A stretch of DNA of 64,000 nucleotides from Psychrobacter vallis. GTDB lineage: Bacteria; Pseudomonadota; Gammaproteobacteria; Pseudomonadales; Moraxellaceae. Made by a program: the position numbers and the translations under genes. The stretch covers positions 1 to 64,000 of the forward strand of contig NZ_CAJHBU010000013.1 in the NCBI RefSeq assembly GCF_904846715.1, read 5' to 3'. Below are positions 44,148 to 55,912 of this stretch, one piece after another (position 1 is the first letter of the stretch; every line of letters starts with the position of its first letter). The notes under the pieces were generated by a model, which had not been told where the DNA came from, searched no databases, and saw only the letters and a list, made by a program, of their open reading frames with translations.

Positions 44148-46022
44148 TTATACCACCGTCATCATTACCAGCACGAGCAATACAGCCATACCCAAGCCAA
44201 AGCTTGTAGCATAACCTCGGAGTGACCCTGTTTGCGTCGCAGACAATACCTTATTACCTGCTGAAGCCAGCTTAGGTAATACATACCACGTTTTATCAAT
44301 AGGGTCGGCTTTAAATAAACGGCCGATGAATAAAAAGGGTTTTACGAAAATTACATCATATAGCGCGTCGAAACCTAAACCATGGTAGCACCAGTGATAT
44401 AGAGCCCCACCAATACGTGTGCGCTTAAAGCTAGTGAGCAAGCGACCTTTATTGACGACATATAATAGTGCAGCCAATATCAAACCAGCCAGCATGGCGC
44501 CCATCGCTATGTATTCTGCCGTGTGCTTGGCATGATCTTGACCTGCCACTTCTAATAAATGCCCAACGCTCTCTGGCAACACACCGTCTAACGGCGGTGT
44601 AATCCAAGCACCAACGGCTGTAGATAGTACAAGCAACACGGTCAAAGGCAACCAATACGACACACCGGATAATTTGTGCGCAGGGGTTTTTTCTTCGCCG
44701 AAGAATATGATCCAAATCATACGGAACGTATAAAGTGCCGTTAAGAACGCACCGAACACCCCCATATAAAACAGTACCATGTGGCCGGTGGCATAAGTCT
44801 CCCAAAGAATCGCTTCTTTAGAGTAAAAACCAACCGTGACCCAAGGTATCGCTGCCAGTGCACCGCCACCGACGATATAGCACCAAAATACCAATGGTAT
44901 CTTTTTGCGCAAGCCGCCCATCTTAAAGATGTCTTGCTCATGATGTACAGCAAGGATAACGGCACCTGATGATAAGAATAATAAGGCTTTAAAGAAAGCA
45001 TGTGTCATCAAGTGGAAGATTGCGCCTTGCCATGCGCCCACGCCAAGTGCTAAGAACATATAGCCGATCTGACTCATGGTTGAATACGCAAGGATACGTT
45101 TGATATCCGTTTGTGCCAAGGCACAGAAGCCCGCAACGACCAGCGTCAACGCACCAACCCCGCCGACCCAATACAATAAAATACCTGGCGTTAGCTCAAA
45201 CAAGGGATGTAGACGGGCAATTAAATAAACCCCTGCCGTCACCATCGTTGCGGCGTGAATAAGCGCTGATACAGGCGTTGGACCTGCCATCGCATCGGCA
45301 AGCCACGTATGTAATGGCAGCTGGGCTGATTTACCCATTGCGCCGCCCACCAACATCATGGTGGTCAACATCATGATCGGATTATTGATATCGAACACTT
45401 CTGGCGCCCGAGTAATAATCTCTTGGATATTAAGCGTGCCAAATTCGCGGAATAATAAAAACAAACCAAAGGCCAAAAACACATCACCCACGCGCGTGAC
45501 GGTAAAGGCCTTCATCGCGGCAAGACCGTTGGCTCGGTCATGATAATAATAACCAATCAGTAAGTACGAACAGATACCCACGCCTTCCCAACCAAGATAA
45601 AGCAAAAACAAGTTATCTGCCAATACCAGCAATAGCATACTAGCAACGAACAAGTTCATGTAGCTAAAGAAACGGGCAAACCCAGTATCGCCTTTCATAT
45701 ACCAAGCGGCAAACAGATGGATTAAAAAACCAATACCCGTAATGACTCCAGTCATGGTTAGCGCCAAGCCATCAAAGCTCAGTCCAAAGTTCGGCGCAAA
45801 ATCCCCAACTTGAAACCATGTCCATAGTGGCATTTGTACCACTGTGCCTGCTGGATTGGTGGTCAAAAAGGTGTAGCTGACCACCAGCGTGCATAATGCT
45901 GATAACAGCATGCTACCGACACCGACAATCGCTGCTACCTGTTCGGTTAATTTGTCGCGCATAAAGGCTAAAATCAAAAAGCCAACGAGCGGGAATATAA
46001 AGGTTAATGGTAATAAACTCAT
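44148..46022 (-). CDS. nuoL: NADH-quinone oxidoreductase subunit L
   Basis: A 624-residue distal antiporter-like subunit of complex I, carrying the long lateral helix at its C-terminus. 'YLGWEGVGICSYLLIGYYYHDRANGLAAMKAFTVTRVGDVFLAFGLFL', 'KSAQLPLHTWLADAMAGPTPVSALIHAATMVTAGVYLIARL' and 'ILAYSTMSQIGYMFLALGVG' are the defining motifs. Length is normal (E. coli 613). It is 4 bp after nuoK. Confidence 0.96.
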   Translation of the reverse strand: MSLLPLTFIFPLVGFLILAFMRDKLTEQVAAIVGVGSMLLSALCTLVVSYTFLTTNPAGTVVQMPLWTWFQVGDFAPNFGLSFDGLALTMTGVITGIGFLIHLFAAWYMKGDTGFARFFSYMNLFVASMLLLVLADNLFLLYLGWEGVGICSYLLIGYYYHDRANGLAAMKAFTVTRVGDVFLAFGLFLLFREFGTLNIQEIITRAPEVFDINNPIMMLTTMMLVGGAMGKSAQLPLHTWLADAMAGPTPVSALIHAATMVTAGVYLIARLHPLFELTPGILLYWVGGVGALTLVVAGFCALAQTDIKRILAYSTMSQIGYMFLALGVGAWQGAIFHLMTHAFFKALLFLSSGAVILAVHHEQDIFKMGGLRKKIPLVFWCYIVGGGALAAIPWVTVGFYSKEAILWETYATGHMVLFYMGVFGAFLTALYTFRMIWIIFFGEEKTPAHKLSGVSYWLPLTVLLVLSTAVGAWITPPLDGVLPESVGHLLEVAGQDHAKHTAEYIAMGAMLAGLILAALLYVVNKGRLLTSFKRTRIGGALYHWCYHGLGFDALYDVIFVKPFLFIGRLFKADPIDKTWYVLPKLASAGNKVLSATQTGSLRGYATSFGLGMAVLLVLVMMTVV

Positions 46023-46026
46023 GACA

Positions 46027-46434
46027 TCATCCTTTCATCTCATTGGCGCTATCGACATCGAGATGCCCACGCTTATGATAAAACCGCAATAATATTGCCA
46101 AACCAATGGCCGCCTCTGCTGCTGCTAACGTCAAAATAAAGATAAACATAATCTGTCCATCAGGATCAACCCAGCGACTACCTGCCACAACAAATGCCAA
46201 TGCTGCCGCGTTCATCATGATCTCAAGGCTCATTAGCATAAATAAGAAGTTACGTCGTACCATGACGCCGCATAGACCAATGGCAAATAAAATACCTGCC
46301 AAAATTAGTCCATGACTCATCGGTATCATACCCAATACATTTTGCGCCTCAGCAGCAGGCTGTACTAAGCCTGCTACCTCATGGGCAAACGGCACATTTG
46401 ACACATCTTGTGCCACGCTCGCTGCTAGTACCAT
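46027..46434 (-). CDS. nuoK: NADH-quinone oxidoreductase subunit K (with N-terminal extension)
   Basis: A 135-residue three-helix membrane subunit of complex I with the conserved Glu residues in '[25 protein letters not shown]' and '[15 protein letters not shown]'. E. coli NuoK is 100 residues and begins MIPLQHG; the matching '[12 protein letters not shown]' here is at residue 36 (ATG at 46329). The longer form starts at an ATG overlapping the nuoJ stop (TGATG), ideal for translational coupling, while the internal ATG lacks a good ribosome site. The extension may therefore be real. Confidence 0.93.
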   Translation of the reverse strand: MVLAASVAQDVSNVPFAHEVAGLVQPAAEAQNVLGMIPMSHGLILAGILFAIGLCGVMVRRNFLFMLMSLEIMMNAAALAFVVAGSRWVDPDGQIMFIFILTLAAAEAAIGLAILLRFYHKRGHLDVDSANEMKG

Positions 46435-47165
46435 CAGTCTAACTCCTTGGGCGTGACTTTGTTCACACCTACTTGACTACCTACCTTCATACCTACATAG
46501 TCATGTGGGTCAACATCTTTATATTCGTAAGGTTCAGCCATTTTTACAGCATCGTATTCTGTATGAGTACTCTCATTTTCATATTCTCTGATACTGCCCA
46601 CGCTTGGCTGAAAGTTTTGATTTTCATTACCGACAATCTCATCATCGATCGCTTCTTTACCCAAATGATAAGCCGCAACCAAAGCCGCCAGTAGTAGTAA
46701 AGCCGCCACTTGTATGAGCATAACGTATTTGGTAAACAATACCGTACCGACGGTTTTGGCTGAAACTGTTGTGCCACCAATCATAGCTGCTTCGTCGTGA
46801 TTGAGACCAATCATCGCATACAGCACCACGGCAATAATAATTGTCAGTCCAGTCGGTATCGCCCACGTACCGGCATCCAGCCAGCGCTCTTCGCGCTCAT
46901 CATTGCTCATACCTAAGTTCAGCATCATAATGACAAAGACAAACAGCACCATAATAGCGCCCGCGTAGACAACAATCTCTAACGCCCCTGCAAATGGCGC
47001 GCCCAACACAAAAAATATGCCCGCGATCGCCAGTAATGACACAATCATCGATAAAATAGCATGGACTGGATTGGCTTGCGTCACCACGCGCAGACTGGCA
47101 AATATTGCCACGGCAGCGAGTGAATAAAACCCTGCCAATTCAGGATGGTTCAAGATATTCATCAT
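46434..47165 (-). CDS. nuoJ: NADH-quinone oxidoreductase subunit J (C-terminal extension)
   Basis: A 243-residue membrane subunit of complex I. Five helices lie in the first 170 residues, with '[21 protein letters not shown]' as the conserved TM3 that couples quinone reduction to proton pumping. E. coli NuoJ is 184 residues; here an acidic, Tyr-containing tail of about 65 residues follows the last helix ('[36 protein letters not shown]' in pieces). It overlaps nuoI by 4 bases (ATGA) and nuoK by 1. Confidence 0.95.
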   Translation of the reverse strand: MMNILNHPELAGFYSLAAVAIFASLRVVTQANPVHAILSMIVSLLAIAGIFFVLGAPFAGALEIVVYAGAIMVLFVFVIMMLNLGMSNDEREERWLDAGTWAIPTGLTIIIAVVLYAMIGLNHDEAAMIGGTTVSAKTVGTVLFTKYVMLIQVAALLLLAALVAAYHLGKEAIDDEIVGNENQNFQPSVGSIREYENESTHTEYDAVKMAEPYEYKDVDPHDYVGMKVGSQVGVNKVTPKELD

Positions 47166-47710
47166 GGTAGCAAGCTCCTTAGATCAATCGGTGCAGCTTC
47201 ATTTTGTGCCGCACCTTTTGGTTTGTCCGCTACCGCCATACCCGTCACACGGTAATAATTATAATCAGGATATTTGCCTGGCCCTGAAATGAGCAAATGC
47301 TCTTTTTCATAGACCAAATCTTGGCGCTTATATTCACCCATCTCAAAGTCTGGTGTCATCTGAATGGCGGTCGTCGGGCAAGCTTCTTCACACAGTCCAC
47401 AAAAGATACAGCGCGAAAAATTGATCCGAAAAAACTCCGGATACCAGCGGCCATCCTCACGCTCCGCTTTTTGCAAAGAGATACAGCCGACCGGACAGGC
47501 CACCGCACACAAATTACAAGCGACACAGCGCTCGTCCCCATCAGGGTCGCGCGTGAGGACAATACGTCCACGAAAACGCGGCGGCACAGGAACCGGCTCT
47601 TCAGGATAAAGAATGGTGTCACGCGGTCTGAGCGCATGACTATTGACCATCCACATGCTGCGAACAATGGTAAATAGTCCAATGACGGTCTTTTTTATGG
47701 TAGTAAACAT
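47162..47710 (-). CDS. nuoI: NADH-quinone oxidoreductase subunit I
   Basis: A 182-residue peripheral-arm subunit that binds clusters N6a and N6b. The two [4Fe-4S] motifs are '[12 protein letters not shown]' and '[12 protein letters not shown]'. The sequence '[28 protein letters not shown]' is almost that of E. coli NuoI. Length is normal. A 68-bp gap separates it from nuoH. Confidence 0.97.
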   Translation of the reverse strand: MFTTIKKTVIGLFTIVRSMWMVNSHALRPRDTILYPEEPVPVPPRFRGRIVLTRDPDGDERCVACNLCAVACPVGCISLQKAEREDGRWYPEFFRINFSRCIFCGLCEEACPTTAIQMTPDFEMGEYKRQDLVYEKEHLLISGPGKYPDYNYYRVTGMAVADKPKGAAQNEAAPIDLRSLLP

Positions 47711-47778
47711 GGGATTATTATCCTTATCAGCTTTACCCTAGTTCATCAATGATGGCTAGTAATGGCTACTAGTGATGA

Positions 47779-48822
47779 CTATAACGTTGGAGAAAAGATT
47801 AAAATGACTGCAGCAGTAACCAATAAATTAATCAACGTTACTGGCAGGCAAACTTTCCAGCCAAAATTCATCACCTGATCATAGCGCGGACGCATGAGTG
47901 AGCCTCGAGCCAAAACAAATAGGGTCATAAAGAACAGCGTCTTAATCATGAACCAAAAAGCTGGTGGAATAAACGGAATATCTAGGTTAAAAGGTGCAAG
48001 CCAGCCACCGAAGAATAGGCATGTCATTAACGCAGAAATCAAGACAACATTGACGTATTCGCCAATAAAGAACATACCGAATTTCATGCCAGAATATTCA
48101 ACATGATACCCTTCAGCCAGCTCTTGCTCGGCTTCTGGTTGGTCAAATGGATGTCTGTGTGTCACCGCCACACCAGCCACCACAAAAGTCAAAAACCCGA
48201 AAAACTGCGGTATGATATACCAGCCATCAACTTGCGACTCAACAATGGCGCGCAAGTTAAATGAGCCTGTTAGGGCGACCACACCCATCAATGACAAGCC
48301 CAAAAAGACTTCATAACTGATCGTTTGTGCCGCTGAACGTAAGCCGCCCAATAGCGAGAACTTATTGGCAGATGCCCAACCGCCAAACATCACGGCATAG
48401 ACAGCAATGCCTGCCATCGCAAAGAAGAACAGAATACCAATGTCCCAATCAGCCACACCAAGCGTTGGTGAAATAGGAATAATGGCAAATGAGGCCAAGG
48501 CAGTAAACATGGCAACCGCAGGCGCCAAGGTAAACATAAATTTATCGGTAAAATTCGGTGTCCAATCTTCTTTAAAGAAGATTTTTAGCATGTCAGCAAC
48601 CAGCTGCAATGAACCAAACGGCCCAACACGGTTAGGACCGTAACGGTCTTGCCATAATGCTAGCATGCGGCGCTCATAGATGATCATCATCGCAGCAACC
48701 AGTACCACGACTAAAAAGATAACCAACGATTGGCTCACCAAAAACAGAATGGACCAAGCATCAAAGCTCATGCTGCCGGCCAAAAAGCTTGGCACATCAG
48801 GGATAATACGGGTAACTTGCAT
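47779..48822 (-). CDS. nuoH: NADH-quinone oxidoreductase subunit H
   Basis: A 347-residue membrane subunit that forms much of the quinone chamber of complex I. '[38 protein letters not shown]' and '[34 protein letters not shown]' with its conserved acidic residues are diagnostic. Length is close to E. coli NuoH (325), with a short N-terminal extension. One base separates it from nuoG. Confidence 0.97.
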   Translation of the reverse strand: MQVTRIIPDVPSFLAGSMSFDAWSILFLVSQSLVIFLVVVLVAAMMIIYERRMLALWQDRYGPNRVGPFGSLQLVADMLKIFFKEDWTPNFTDKFMFTLAPAVAMFTALASFAIIPISPTLGVADWDIGILFFFAMAGIAVYAVMFGGWASANKFSLLGGLRSAAQTISYEVFLGLSLMGVVALTGSFNLRAIVESQVDGWYIIPQFFGFLTFVVAGVAVTHRHPFDQPEAEQELAEGYHVEYSGMKFGMFFIGEYVNVVLISALMTCLFFGGWLAPFNLDIPFIPPAFWFMIKTLFFMTLFVLARGSLMRPRYDQVMNFGWKVCLPVTLINLLVTAAVILIFSPTL

Positions 48823-48823
48823 A

Positions 48824-51800
48824 TTACACCTCCTGTGTGGTGGTCGGCGCTGCGTTCATTGGCGCGGCATCATTATTATTCATCATATCGTCAGCCATAC
48901 TACCCATCATCATCACTGGCGCATCCACTTTGCGTACCGACGCTGGCATTGATGGGTGAATGATACTCACCTGTCCAACTGGATAACCGATGCAGCCTTC
49001 TGCTAAATAACCAACCAACTGTACTGGCAAGGTAATTTGTTGCTTATCAATCTCAATCGCTAAGTAATCGCCAGCAGCGATATCCCAGTCTTTGGCATCA
49101 TCCATACCGATGCGCCATGCCGCAATTGGTAATTGCTCAGCAACGATTGGACTACGCGAGGCCATCATCGAGCTGGCATAGATATTATAGATCGGCACCA
49201 ATTTGGCTTGTCCTTGCTGCAGGTCAGTCGTACTCGAAGCCGTTGCTTCTGGTGCGACATACTGACGAGTGGCCAAACGCTCTAACCCATCAAACAAACG
49301 CACACCCGGATCACCATTTTTTAGATGACCGCCGACTTTGTCTTGATATTTGTTCCACGCTTGCGGTGAGTTCCAACCTGCCGCATTGGCAAACGGAATC
49401 ATCGAGCTTGGCGTTTCTTTACCGCTATAGCCTTCCATTGAAAAGGTTAAGCCTGTATCTAAGTCTTTTGGCTGCATCGGCTCATGGACTGAGATCGGCG
49501 CACGCATGGCGGTACGACCCGAGTAACGACGCGGCTGACGAGCAATTTTAAGACCCGTGATACGGTAATCAGCGTCAGGCGCAGCGCCTTTGATACCCGC
49601 AAGTTTAGGATGCGTGACTATTAAAGCATTAATCACATCGTCTAGCTGTGTCCAGTCGACATCTCTACCTTCTAAGCTGCTATGGACGGCATGTAGCCAG
49701 CGCCAGCCTTCTTTGATGCTGCTCATTGGATGATAGTAATTGTTATCATAAACTTGGAAAAAGCGCTGAGCACGGCCTTCAGCTGATATCAATGTGCCAT
49801 CGGCCTCAGCAAAGCTTGCGGCTGGCAATACGATATCGACGTCTTTATGCCAATCAAGCAATTGATGGTCTAATGCAATGATCGTTTTATCGGTCAATAG
49901 CTGCGTTAATTTATTGGCATCAATCGCATCTGTCAGCTGGTTTTCCGCAACGATGACGACATCAAAATCCGTAGCCAACAGCTCTTCAACGGATTGACCA
50001 CCAAGCATGCAAACGCCTATGCTATTGGCATCAGGGACGGTTAAATAAATACCGGCTTGTGCGTGATAACGGTCATTGATTTCTTTCAGTTCAAGCTTTT
50101 CTGCAGGCTCACGCTCGACATCGTCTTGTGCTTCTGTATTCACACCCGTTTCAGGCTTGTTCGGTTTGGCCGACAGCTCTTGATCTTCTTCAGGTTGATC
50201 GGTTTGTACTTGTTGCTCTGCTGCATGCACTTTGGCATTATGAGTGTCAATTTGATGTTGCTCTGTCGCCTTAATTGCCGCACGTTTTTGTGTTAATGCT
50301 TGAGTAATTTGCGCGGCGGCTTCTATCAATGCGGTAGACGATAAGCCCGTACCTGAGATTACCAATGGTTTATCCGCTTGTACTAAGTCATAAGCAATTT
50401 GCTGAGCCAGCGCTTGCATGCCATCAGTATCAGCATTAACGTCTGCATTGTCATCTGCATTTTGTTGCGTAGTGGCTTGTGGATTAATGACTTCTGATAA
50501 ATCATCAGAAAAATTAGCAATCTCAGCAGCCACTTTAAAGCCAAGCTTGGTAATGTCTTCGGGCGTTGCAACCACGCTGACTTTACTGATGTCTTCCAAT
50601 TTAGTTTGGGTCACATCAATGACATAGACTGGGCTTAAAGCATCTTGGGCAATACGTTTGACTGGTTCAGCAAGCCAAGATTGCGTCTGCAACGCTGCAG
50701 CCATTTTCAGGCCTTCGTTTTTTGCGGCTTGACGTACTGACAACGCCACTCGTGATGAGGTTTGGGTAATGTCTTCGCCCAGCACCAATACGGCATCGTA
50801 ACTTTCGATATCCGTCATGCTTGGATTATAAATGCCTTCCGTGCTGAGCACTTCGATACATTTATTGACCAGTGCTTGCTGCTGGTGGTTCAGACCTGTA
50901 GAAAATTTATCGTAGCCGACGAGATTTTTTAGCGCAAAGTTGGTCTCTAGACTGGCACGTGGTGAGCCGATACCAATAACTTTTTTATCTTTAATACGTT
51001 TGATGGTTTCATCTAAAGCATAATCAATATTAATTTTGACGTGCTTATCATTGATACGTTCAAGCGCTTGAGTTGGGCGATCGTCACGATTGACGTAGCC
51101 ATAACCAAAACGACCTCGATCACATAAAAAGTAGCGGTTCACTTCGCCGTTATAACGGTTTTCGATACGGCGCAATTCACCATAACGTTCACCCGGTGAG
51201 ATGTTACAGCCAGCCGAGCAGCCATGACAGATGCTTGGCGCATACTGCATGTCCCATTTACGGTTATAGCGCTCAGAATGCGTCTTATCAGTAAAGACAC
51301 CCGTTGGGCAAACTTCGGTCAAGTTACCTGAGAACTCACTTTCGAACTGACCATCTTTATCACGGCCAAAATAAACACGATTGTTTGAGCCATACACGCC
51401 CAAATCTTCGCCGCCTGCATAGTCTTTATAAAAACGGACACAGCGATAGCACGCGATACAGCGGTTCATCTCATGGGCTATAAAAGGTCCAAGCTCTTGG
51501 TTGTGATGGGTACGTTTGGTAAAGCGATAACGACGACGGCTATGACCTGACATGTAAGTCATGTCTTGCAAATGACAGTGACCACCTTCTTCACAAGTTG
51601 GGCAGTCATGCGGATGGTTGGTCATGAGTAGCTCAACCATCGACTTGCGGAAGGCTTTGGCTTCATCATCGGTGACTGAAATGTACATGTCATCGCTAGG
51701 GGCAACCATGCATGACATTACGAGACGACCGCGACCGGCTTTCATGTCATCGGCGTTTTGATATTGCTTGACCGCGCACTGACGACATGAGCCGACTGAG

Positions 51801-51919
51801 CCGAGGGCGGGATGATAACAAAAATACGGCACATCAATGCCGAGTGATAAGCAGGCTTGTAGCAAGTTATCTGCGCTATCTACTTCGACAGTGGTTCCAT
51901 CAATATGTATGACTGCCAT
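48824..51919 (-). CDS. nuoG: NADH-quinone oxidoreductase subunit G (with internal acidic insert)
   Basis: A 1031-residue iron-sulfur subunit of the peripheral arm (E. coli 908). The N-terminal [2Fe-2S] site is in '[17 protein letters not shown]', cluster N5 with a His ligand in '[12 protein letters not shown]', N4 in '[10 protein letters not shown]', and the N7 site 'CHGCSAGC' with its distal Cys in '[12 protein letters not shown]' is present. A molybdopterin-oxidoreductase-like domain follows. Extra length is an Ala/Gln/Glu-rich low-complexity segment at about residues 480-630, which interrupts that domain. It lies 10 bp after nuoF. Confidence 0.96.
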   Translation of the reverse strand: MAVIHIDGTTVEVDSADNLLQACLSLGIDVPYFCYHPALGSVGSCRQCAVKQYQNADDMKAGRGRLVMSCMVAPSDDMYISVTDDEAKAFRKSMVELLMTNHPHDCPTCEEGGHCHLQDMTYMSGHSRRRYRFTKRTHHNQELGPFIAHEMNRCIACYRCVRFYKDYAGGEDLGVYGSNNRVYFGRDKDGQFESEFSGNLTEVCPTGVFTDKTHSERYNRKWDMQYAPSICHGCSAGCNISPGERYGELRRIENRYNGEVNRYFLCDRGRFGYGYVNRDDRPTQALERINDKHVKINIDYALDETIKRIKDKKVIGIGSPRASLETNFALKNLVGYDKFSTGLNHQQQALVNKCIEVLSTEGIYNPSMTDIESYDAVLVLGEDITQTSSRVALSVRQAAKNEGLKMAAALQTQSWLAEPVKRIAQDALSPVYVIDVTQTKLEDISKVSVVATPEDITKLGFKVAAEIANFSDDLSEVINPQATTQQNADDNADVNADTDGMQALAQQIAYDLVQADKPLVISGTGLSSTALIEAAAQITQALTQKRAAIKATEQHQIDTHNAKVHAAEQQVQTDQPEEDQELSAKPNKPETGVNTEAQDDVEREPAEKLELKEINDRYHAQAGIYLTVPDANSIGVCMLGGQSVEELLATDFDVVIVAENQLTDAIDANKLTQLLTDKTIIALDHQLLDWHKDVDIVLPAASFAEADGTLISAEGRAQRFFQVYDNNYYHPMSSIKEGWRWLHAVHSSLEGRDVDWTQLDDVINALIVTHPKLAGIKGAAPDADYRITGLKIARQPRRYSGRTAMRAPISVHEPMQPKDLDTGLTFSMEGYSGKETPSSMIPFANAAGWNSPQAWNKYQDKVGGHLKNGDPGVRLFDGLERLATRQYVAPEATASSTTDLQQGQAKLVPIYNIYASSMMASRSPIVAEQLPIAAWRIGMDDAKDWDIAAGDYLAIEIDKQQITLPVQLVGYLAEGCIGYPVGQVSIIHPSMPASVRKVDAPVMMMGSMADDMMNNNDAAPMNAAPTTTQEV

Positions 51920-51929
51920 GCCGCTCTCC

Positions 51930-53354
51930 TTATTTCACTACTGGCTGTTGGTTGGCTGCAGCATCAATAACATCGACACCAACCGCCTGCGCGATTTTTT
52001 GATCAAACTCTGGACGGAAATATTTAATCGCACTCATCAGCGGTTCCATCGCACCCGGCGCATGCGCACAGAATGTTTTACCAATCCATAAGTCACGCGT
52101 GAGACCCTCTAACTTTTCGACATCGCCGATTTGCCCTTCACCATCATTAATGGCAGTGAGTAATTTAACACCCCACGGCAGACCATCACGGCATGGCGTA
52201 CACCAACCGCAGGATTCGCGCTGAAAGAAAATCTCAAGATTGCGCAGCAGTGGTACCATGTCTTGTGCCTCATCAACCACCATAATCAGCCCAGTACCCA
52301 TACGGCTACCCGCTTCTTGGATGGTATCAAAGTCTACAACCACGTCTAAATGGTCGGCGGTCAAAAAGTCAGTTGATGCACCGCCCGGTAGCCAAGCTTT
52401 CAGAGTCTTACCATCTTTCATACCACCCGCCAAATCCTCAATGATCTCGCGCGCGGTGTAGCCAAATGGCAGCTCCCACAGACCGGGATCATTGACCAAG
52501 CCTGAGCAACCAAACAGCTTGGTGCCTGGGGTTTTGCTTTTGCCTTTGATATCGGACAATGACTGATACCATTCGACGCCATGGTTCAAGATAGCTGGCA
52601 TGTTGCACAAGGTCTCGACGTTATTGACAACCGTTGGTCTGCCCCATGCGCCAGAAATCTGTGGAAACGGCGGCTTGGTTCGTGGGTTAGCACGGCGACC
52701 TTCTAGACAGTTAATAAGTGCGGTTTCTTCACCGCAAATATAACGGCCAGCGCCCGTATGCACATGCAGATTAAAGCTAAAATCTGAGCCTAAAATATTG
52801 TCGCCCATGAGATTATTGGCCAAGCACTCTTCGATAGCAGTAACCAAGCGCTGAGCGGCTAAAATGTACTCACCGCGAATAAAGATATATCCGTCAGTTG
52901 CACCAATCGCATGCGCCGTAATCAACATCCCTTCGATAAGCTGGAATGGTAGGCGCTCCATTAACAAACGATCTTTAAACGTTCCCGGCTCCATTTCATC
53001 AGCATTGCAGATGAGATAGCGCGGCAAACCGTCCGGCGGTGACATAAATGTCCATTTCAAACCAGCATTAAAACCTGCACCGCCGCGACCTCTGACGTTA
53101 GCCGCTTTAATCATATCACCGACTGCTTTAGGCGATTTAGATAACGCCTCTTTTAAACCGGTAAAACCTTTTAGAGACTCATAAGTCGCCAAATCAAGCA
53201 CGGCATCGTGATGCGCTAGACGCCATGTTAATGGTCTGGTTTCGCTCGTGGCTGTGGCTTTATCACCATAAATTGGAACACGCTGTGCATTTAGTTGGCT
53301 TGGCGCTTGGCCTTGGCCGCGACGAGCAATCTGCTCTGAAATCGTTAAACTCAT
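51930..53354 (-). CDS. nuoF: NADH-quinone oxidoreductase subunit F
   Basis: A 474-residue subunit that oxidises NADH with FMN and cluster N3. 'RGRGGAGFNAGLKWTFM' binds NADH/FMN, 'CNADEMEPGTFKDRLLMERLPFQLIEGMLI' lies in the flavin site, and 'ESCGWCTPCRDG' with the later Cys in 'GKTFCAHAPGA' ligates the [4Fe-4S] cluster. It overlaps nuoE by 4 bases (ATGA). Confidence 0.97.
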   Translation of the reverse strand: MSLTISEQIARRGQGQAPSQLNAQRVPIYGDKATATSETRPLTWRLAHHDAVLDLATYESLKGFTGLKEALSKSPKAVGDMIKAANVRGRGGAGFNAGLKWTFMSPPDGLPRYLICNADEMEPGTFKDRLLMERLPFQLIEGMLITAHAIGATDGYIFIRGEYILAAQRLVTAIEECLANNLMGDNILGSDFSFNLHVHTGAGRYICGEETALINCLEGRRANPRTKPPFPQISGAWGRPTVVNNVETLCNMPAILNHGVEWYQSLSDIKGKSKTPGTKLFGCSGLVNDPGLWELPFGYTAREIIEDLAGGMKDGKTLKAWLPGGASTDFLTADHLDVVVDFDTIQEAGSRMGTGLIMVVDEAQDMVPLLRNLEIFFQRESCGWCTPCRDGLPWGVKLLTAINDGEGQIGDVEKLEGLTRDLWIGKTFCAHAPGAMEPLMSAIKYFRPEFDQKIAQAVGVDVIDAAANQQPVVK

Positions 53355-53860
53355 GCGTATAGCTCCAATAATTGCGCGACTTCGGAGGGCTGAACAGGAC
53401 CATAAGTGTCTTCGTCAATCAGCACCGCAGGACCTTTGTCACAGTTGCCCAAGCAACAAATCGGCAATAGCGTAAAACGACCATCAACGGTCGTCTGTCC
53501 ATACTCAATGCCCAATTGCGATCTGAGTTCAGCCGATAGCGCCTCATAACCTGTCAAATAACAGGCCACAGAATCACAGATTAGAATCACGTGACGACCG
53601 ACAGGCTGACGGTAAATACGGTTGAAGAAGGTGGCGACGCCATCCATGTCTGACATCGGAATATCTAGAATATTGGCAATGGCATTGACTTGCGCATCAT
53701 CGACCCAGCCGTTACGTTTTTGCACAATTTTTAGGGCATCGAGAGAGGCCGCACGTGCCTGTGGATAATGATGCATAAATTCATGAATCGCGGCGATTTC
53801 CTCAGTGGTGAGGATACTTGCCACATCTACTTTTGGCATTTTGTCGGAAACAATTTTCAT
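53351..53860 (-). CDS. nuoE: NADH-quinone oxidoreductase subunit E
   Basis: A 169-residue thioredoxin-like subunit binding the off-pathway [2Fe-2S] cluster N1a. Ligands lie in 'ICDSVACYLTGYE' and 'CCLGNCDKGPAVLIDEDTYGPV'. Length matches E. coli NuoE (166). A 144-bp gap separates it from nuoCD, larger than elsewhere in the operon. Confidence 0.96.
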   Translation of the reverse strand: MKIVSDKMPKVDVASILTTEEIAAIHEFMHHYPQARAASLDALKIVQKRNGWVDDAQVNAIANILDIPMSDMDGVATFFNRIYRQPVGRHVILICDSVACYLTGYEALSAELRSQLGIEYGQTTVDGRFTLLPICCLGNCDKGPAVLIDEDTYGPVQPSEVAQLLELYA

Positions 53861-54004
53861 AATCTTCTATCTTTCCTCACTCATCACGCTCTATTACATT
53901 ATGACGTCAGTCGTGCGACGACTGTCGTCACATTGAAATATGACAGCATTTTGGTGTGCCATTTGGCAATAATATATTGATTAACATCTCTTTTTTAAAA
54001 AACT

Positions 54005-55780
54005 CTAACGGTCACAATCCGCCATCACAATATCAATCGACGCCAGATACATAATGGCATCAGAAACCAGTGAGCCATTGATGACGGATGGCATCTGTTG
54101 CAAATGCGCAAATGTCGGCGTACGAATACGGGTGCGATAGCTCATCGTGGCTTTGTCTGACGTAATGTAATAGCTGTTCAGACCTTTGGTCGCCTCCACA
54201 ATCGTGGTGCATTCACCTGCTGGCATCACAGGACCCCAAGATACGGAGATAAAGTGGTTAATCAGCGTCTCGATATCGTTCAACGTACGGTCTTTCGGCG
54301 GTGGTACAGCTAATGGATGATCCGCCTTATAAGGACCTTGTGGCATGTTGTCCATGCACTGACGAATGATACGTAAAGACTGACGCATCTCTTCGACTTT
54401 GACCATACAACGATCATAAGCATCACCGTTATAACCAACTGGCACTTCAAAATCGTAATTCTCATAGCCCATGTATGGACGTGCTTTACGTAGATCAAAA
54501 TCCACGCCTGTGGCACGTAAACCTGCACCCGTCACGCCCCAAGCCAATGCTTGCTTGGCATTGTACTGCGCCACACCTTGGGTACGACCTTTGAGCACAC
54601 TGTTTTGCAATGCCGCTTTGACATACTCGTCCAAGCGCTTTGGCATCCAATCTAAGAACTCACGCACCAAACGCTGCCAACCGCGCGGCAGGTCAGCGGC
54701 AGTGCCACCAATACGGAACCAAGCTGGATGCATACGATAGCCAGTCACCGCTTCGATAACGTCATAGGCTTTTTGGCGATCAGTAAACATATAGAATACA
54801 GGGGTCATACCACCCGCATCCTGAATAAAGGTACCGACAAACAGCAGGTTATTGGTAATACGGAAAAACTCGCTCATCATCACGCGGATGGTTTCAGCAC
54901 GAGGCGGAATGGTAATGCCTGCTAGCTTTTCGACCGACATGATGTACGGCAGCTCATTCATCACACCGCCAAGGTAATCAATACGGTCGGTATAAGGAAT
55001 AAATGAGTGCCATGTTTGACGCTCAGCCATTTTTTCTGCACCGCGGTGGTGATAGCCGATATCAGGAATACAATCCACGACTTCTTCGCCATCAAGCTGT
55101 AACACCAAACGGAATGCACCGTGAGCAGAGGGATGGTTAGGACCGATGTTCAAGAACATAAAGTCTTCATCACGACCTGAGCGTTTCATGCCCCACTCTT
55201 CTGGGACAAAACGTAGGTTCTCTTGCTCGTATTGCTGCTTAGCCGTATTTAAGAAGTACGGGGTAAATTCAGTCGCACGTGCGTGATATTCTTTACGCAG
55301 TGGATGACCTTCCCAGTATTTTGGCAGTAAGATACGCGTTAAATGCGGATGACCTGTAAAGACAATACCAAACATGTCCCACACTTCACGCTCGTACCAG
55401 TTGGCATTTGGCCAAATCTGGGTGGCGCTTGGCACATTGAGATCGTCCTCACTCAGCGCGACTTTAATGCGTACATCACTATTGCGCTCAAGCGACATCA
55501 GATGATAAAACACTGTAAAATCGCTGTCAGGCAACCCTTGGCGATGCTGACGCAGACGCTCATCTATCGCTGACAAATCAAACAGCATGACGTAAGGCTT
55601 AGGCAGTTTGCGCAAGAATAAGAGAATGTCTAACAAATCAGCACGCGCCACCCAAACCGTTGGAATCTCATCCACAGTGTGCTGCACGACAAATTTACCA
55701 GCATATTTTTGCTCCAGCTCAGTTATGACTGCTGGAACAGGCTTGATATTAGGATCTGTGTTTTCGACTACCGTGACCAT
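54005..55780 (-). CDS. nuoC: Fused NADH-quinone oxidoreductase subunit C/D
   Basis: A 591-residue fusion of NuoC (residues about 1-180, with '[37 protein letters not shown]') and NuoD (about 200-591, with '[44 protein letters not shown]'). The fused form (nuoCD) is typical of gammaproteobacteria such as E. coli. NuoD contributes to the quinone-binding pocket with NuoB. Upstream, three 20-bp tandem repeats lie between nuoB and this start (55801-55860). Confidence 0.97.
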   Translation of the reverse strand: MVTVVENTDPNIKPVPAVITELEQKYAGKFVVQHTVDEIPTVWVARADLLDILLFLRKLPKPYVMLFDLSAIDERLRQHRQGLPDSDFTVFYHLMSLERNSDVRIKVALSEDDLNVPSATQIWPNANWYEREVWDMFGIVFTGHPHLTRILLPKYWEGHPLRKEYHARATEFTPYFLNTAKQQYEQENLRFVPEEWGMKRSGRDEDFMFLNIGPNHPSAHGAFRLVLQLDGEEVVDCIPDIGYHHRGAEKMAERQTWHSFIPYTDRIDYLGGVMNELPYIMSVEKLAGITIPPRAETIRVMMSEFFRITNNLLFVGTFIQDAGGMTPVFYMFTDRQKAYDVIEAVTGYRMHPAWFRIGGTAADLPRGWQRLVREFLDWMPKRLDEYVKAALQNSVLKGRTQGVAQYNAKQALAWGVTGAGLRATGVDFDLRKARPYMGYENYDFEVPVGYNGDAYDRCMVKVEEMRQSLRIIRQCMDNMPQGPYKADHPLAVPPPKDRTLNDIETLINHFISVSWGPVMPAGECTTIVEATKGLNSYYITSDKATMSYRTRIRTPTFAHLQQMPSVINGSLVSDAIMYLASIDIVMADCDR

Positions 55781-55800
55781 GAATGATGCATTCCTTCATT

Positions 55801-55860
55801 AATCATAACTAAACTATGTCAACCATAACTGAGCTATGTTAATCATAACCGAACTATGAT
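55801..55860 (-). repeat. Three tandem 20-bp repeats before nuoCD
   Basis: Three consecutive imperfect 20-bp units (first AATCATAACTAAACTATGTC), differing at one to five positions. Each holds a small dyad CATA-N7-TATG. They begin 21 bp before the nuoCD start, inside the 132-bp gap after nuoB. Confidence 0.85.
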
Positions 55861-55912
55861 GAGCGCATAAAATGTTGAGGTTATTGCTGTGAATCTAAAT
55901 GCTGTCTAATAT

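Noticed and set aside
44449..44805. Leftward 118-codon frame within nuoL
   Set aside because: Alternative frame of a complete NuoL; composition is rich in Arg, Cys and His and unlike a real protein.
47297..47677. Rightward 126-codon frame antisense to nuoI
   Set aside because: NuoI on the other strand is intact and almost identical to E. coli NuoI; the antisense frame is a shadow.
55801..55860. Possible CRISPR-like array
   Set aside because: The 20-bp units are directly adjacent with no spacers, and no cas genes are present.
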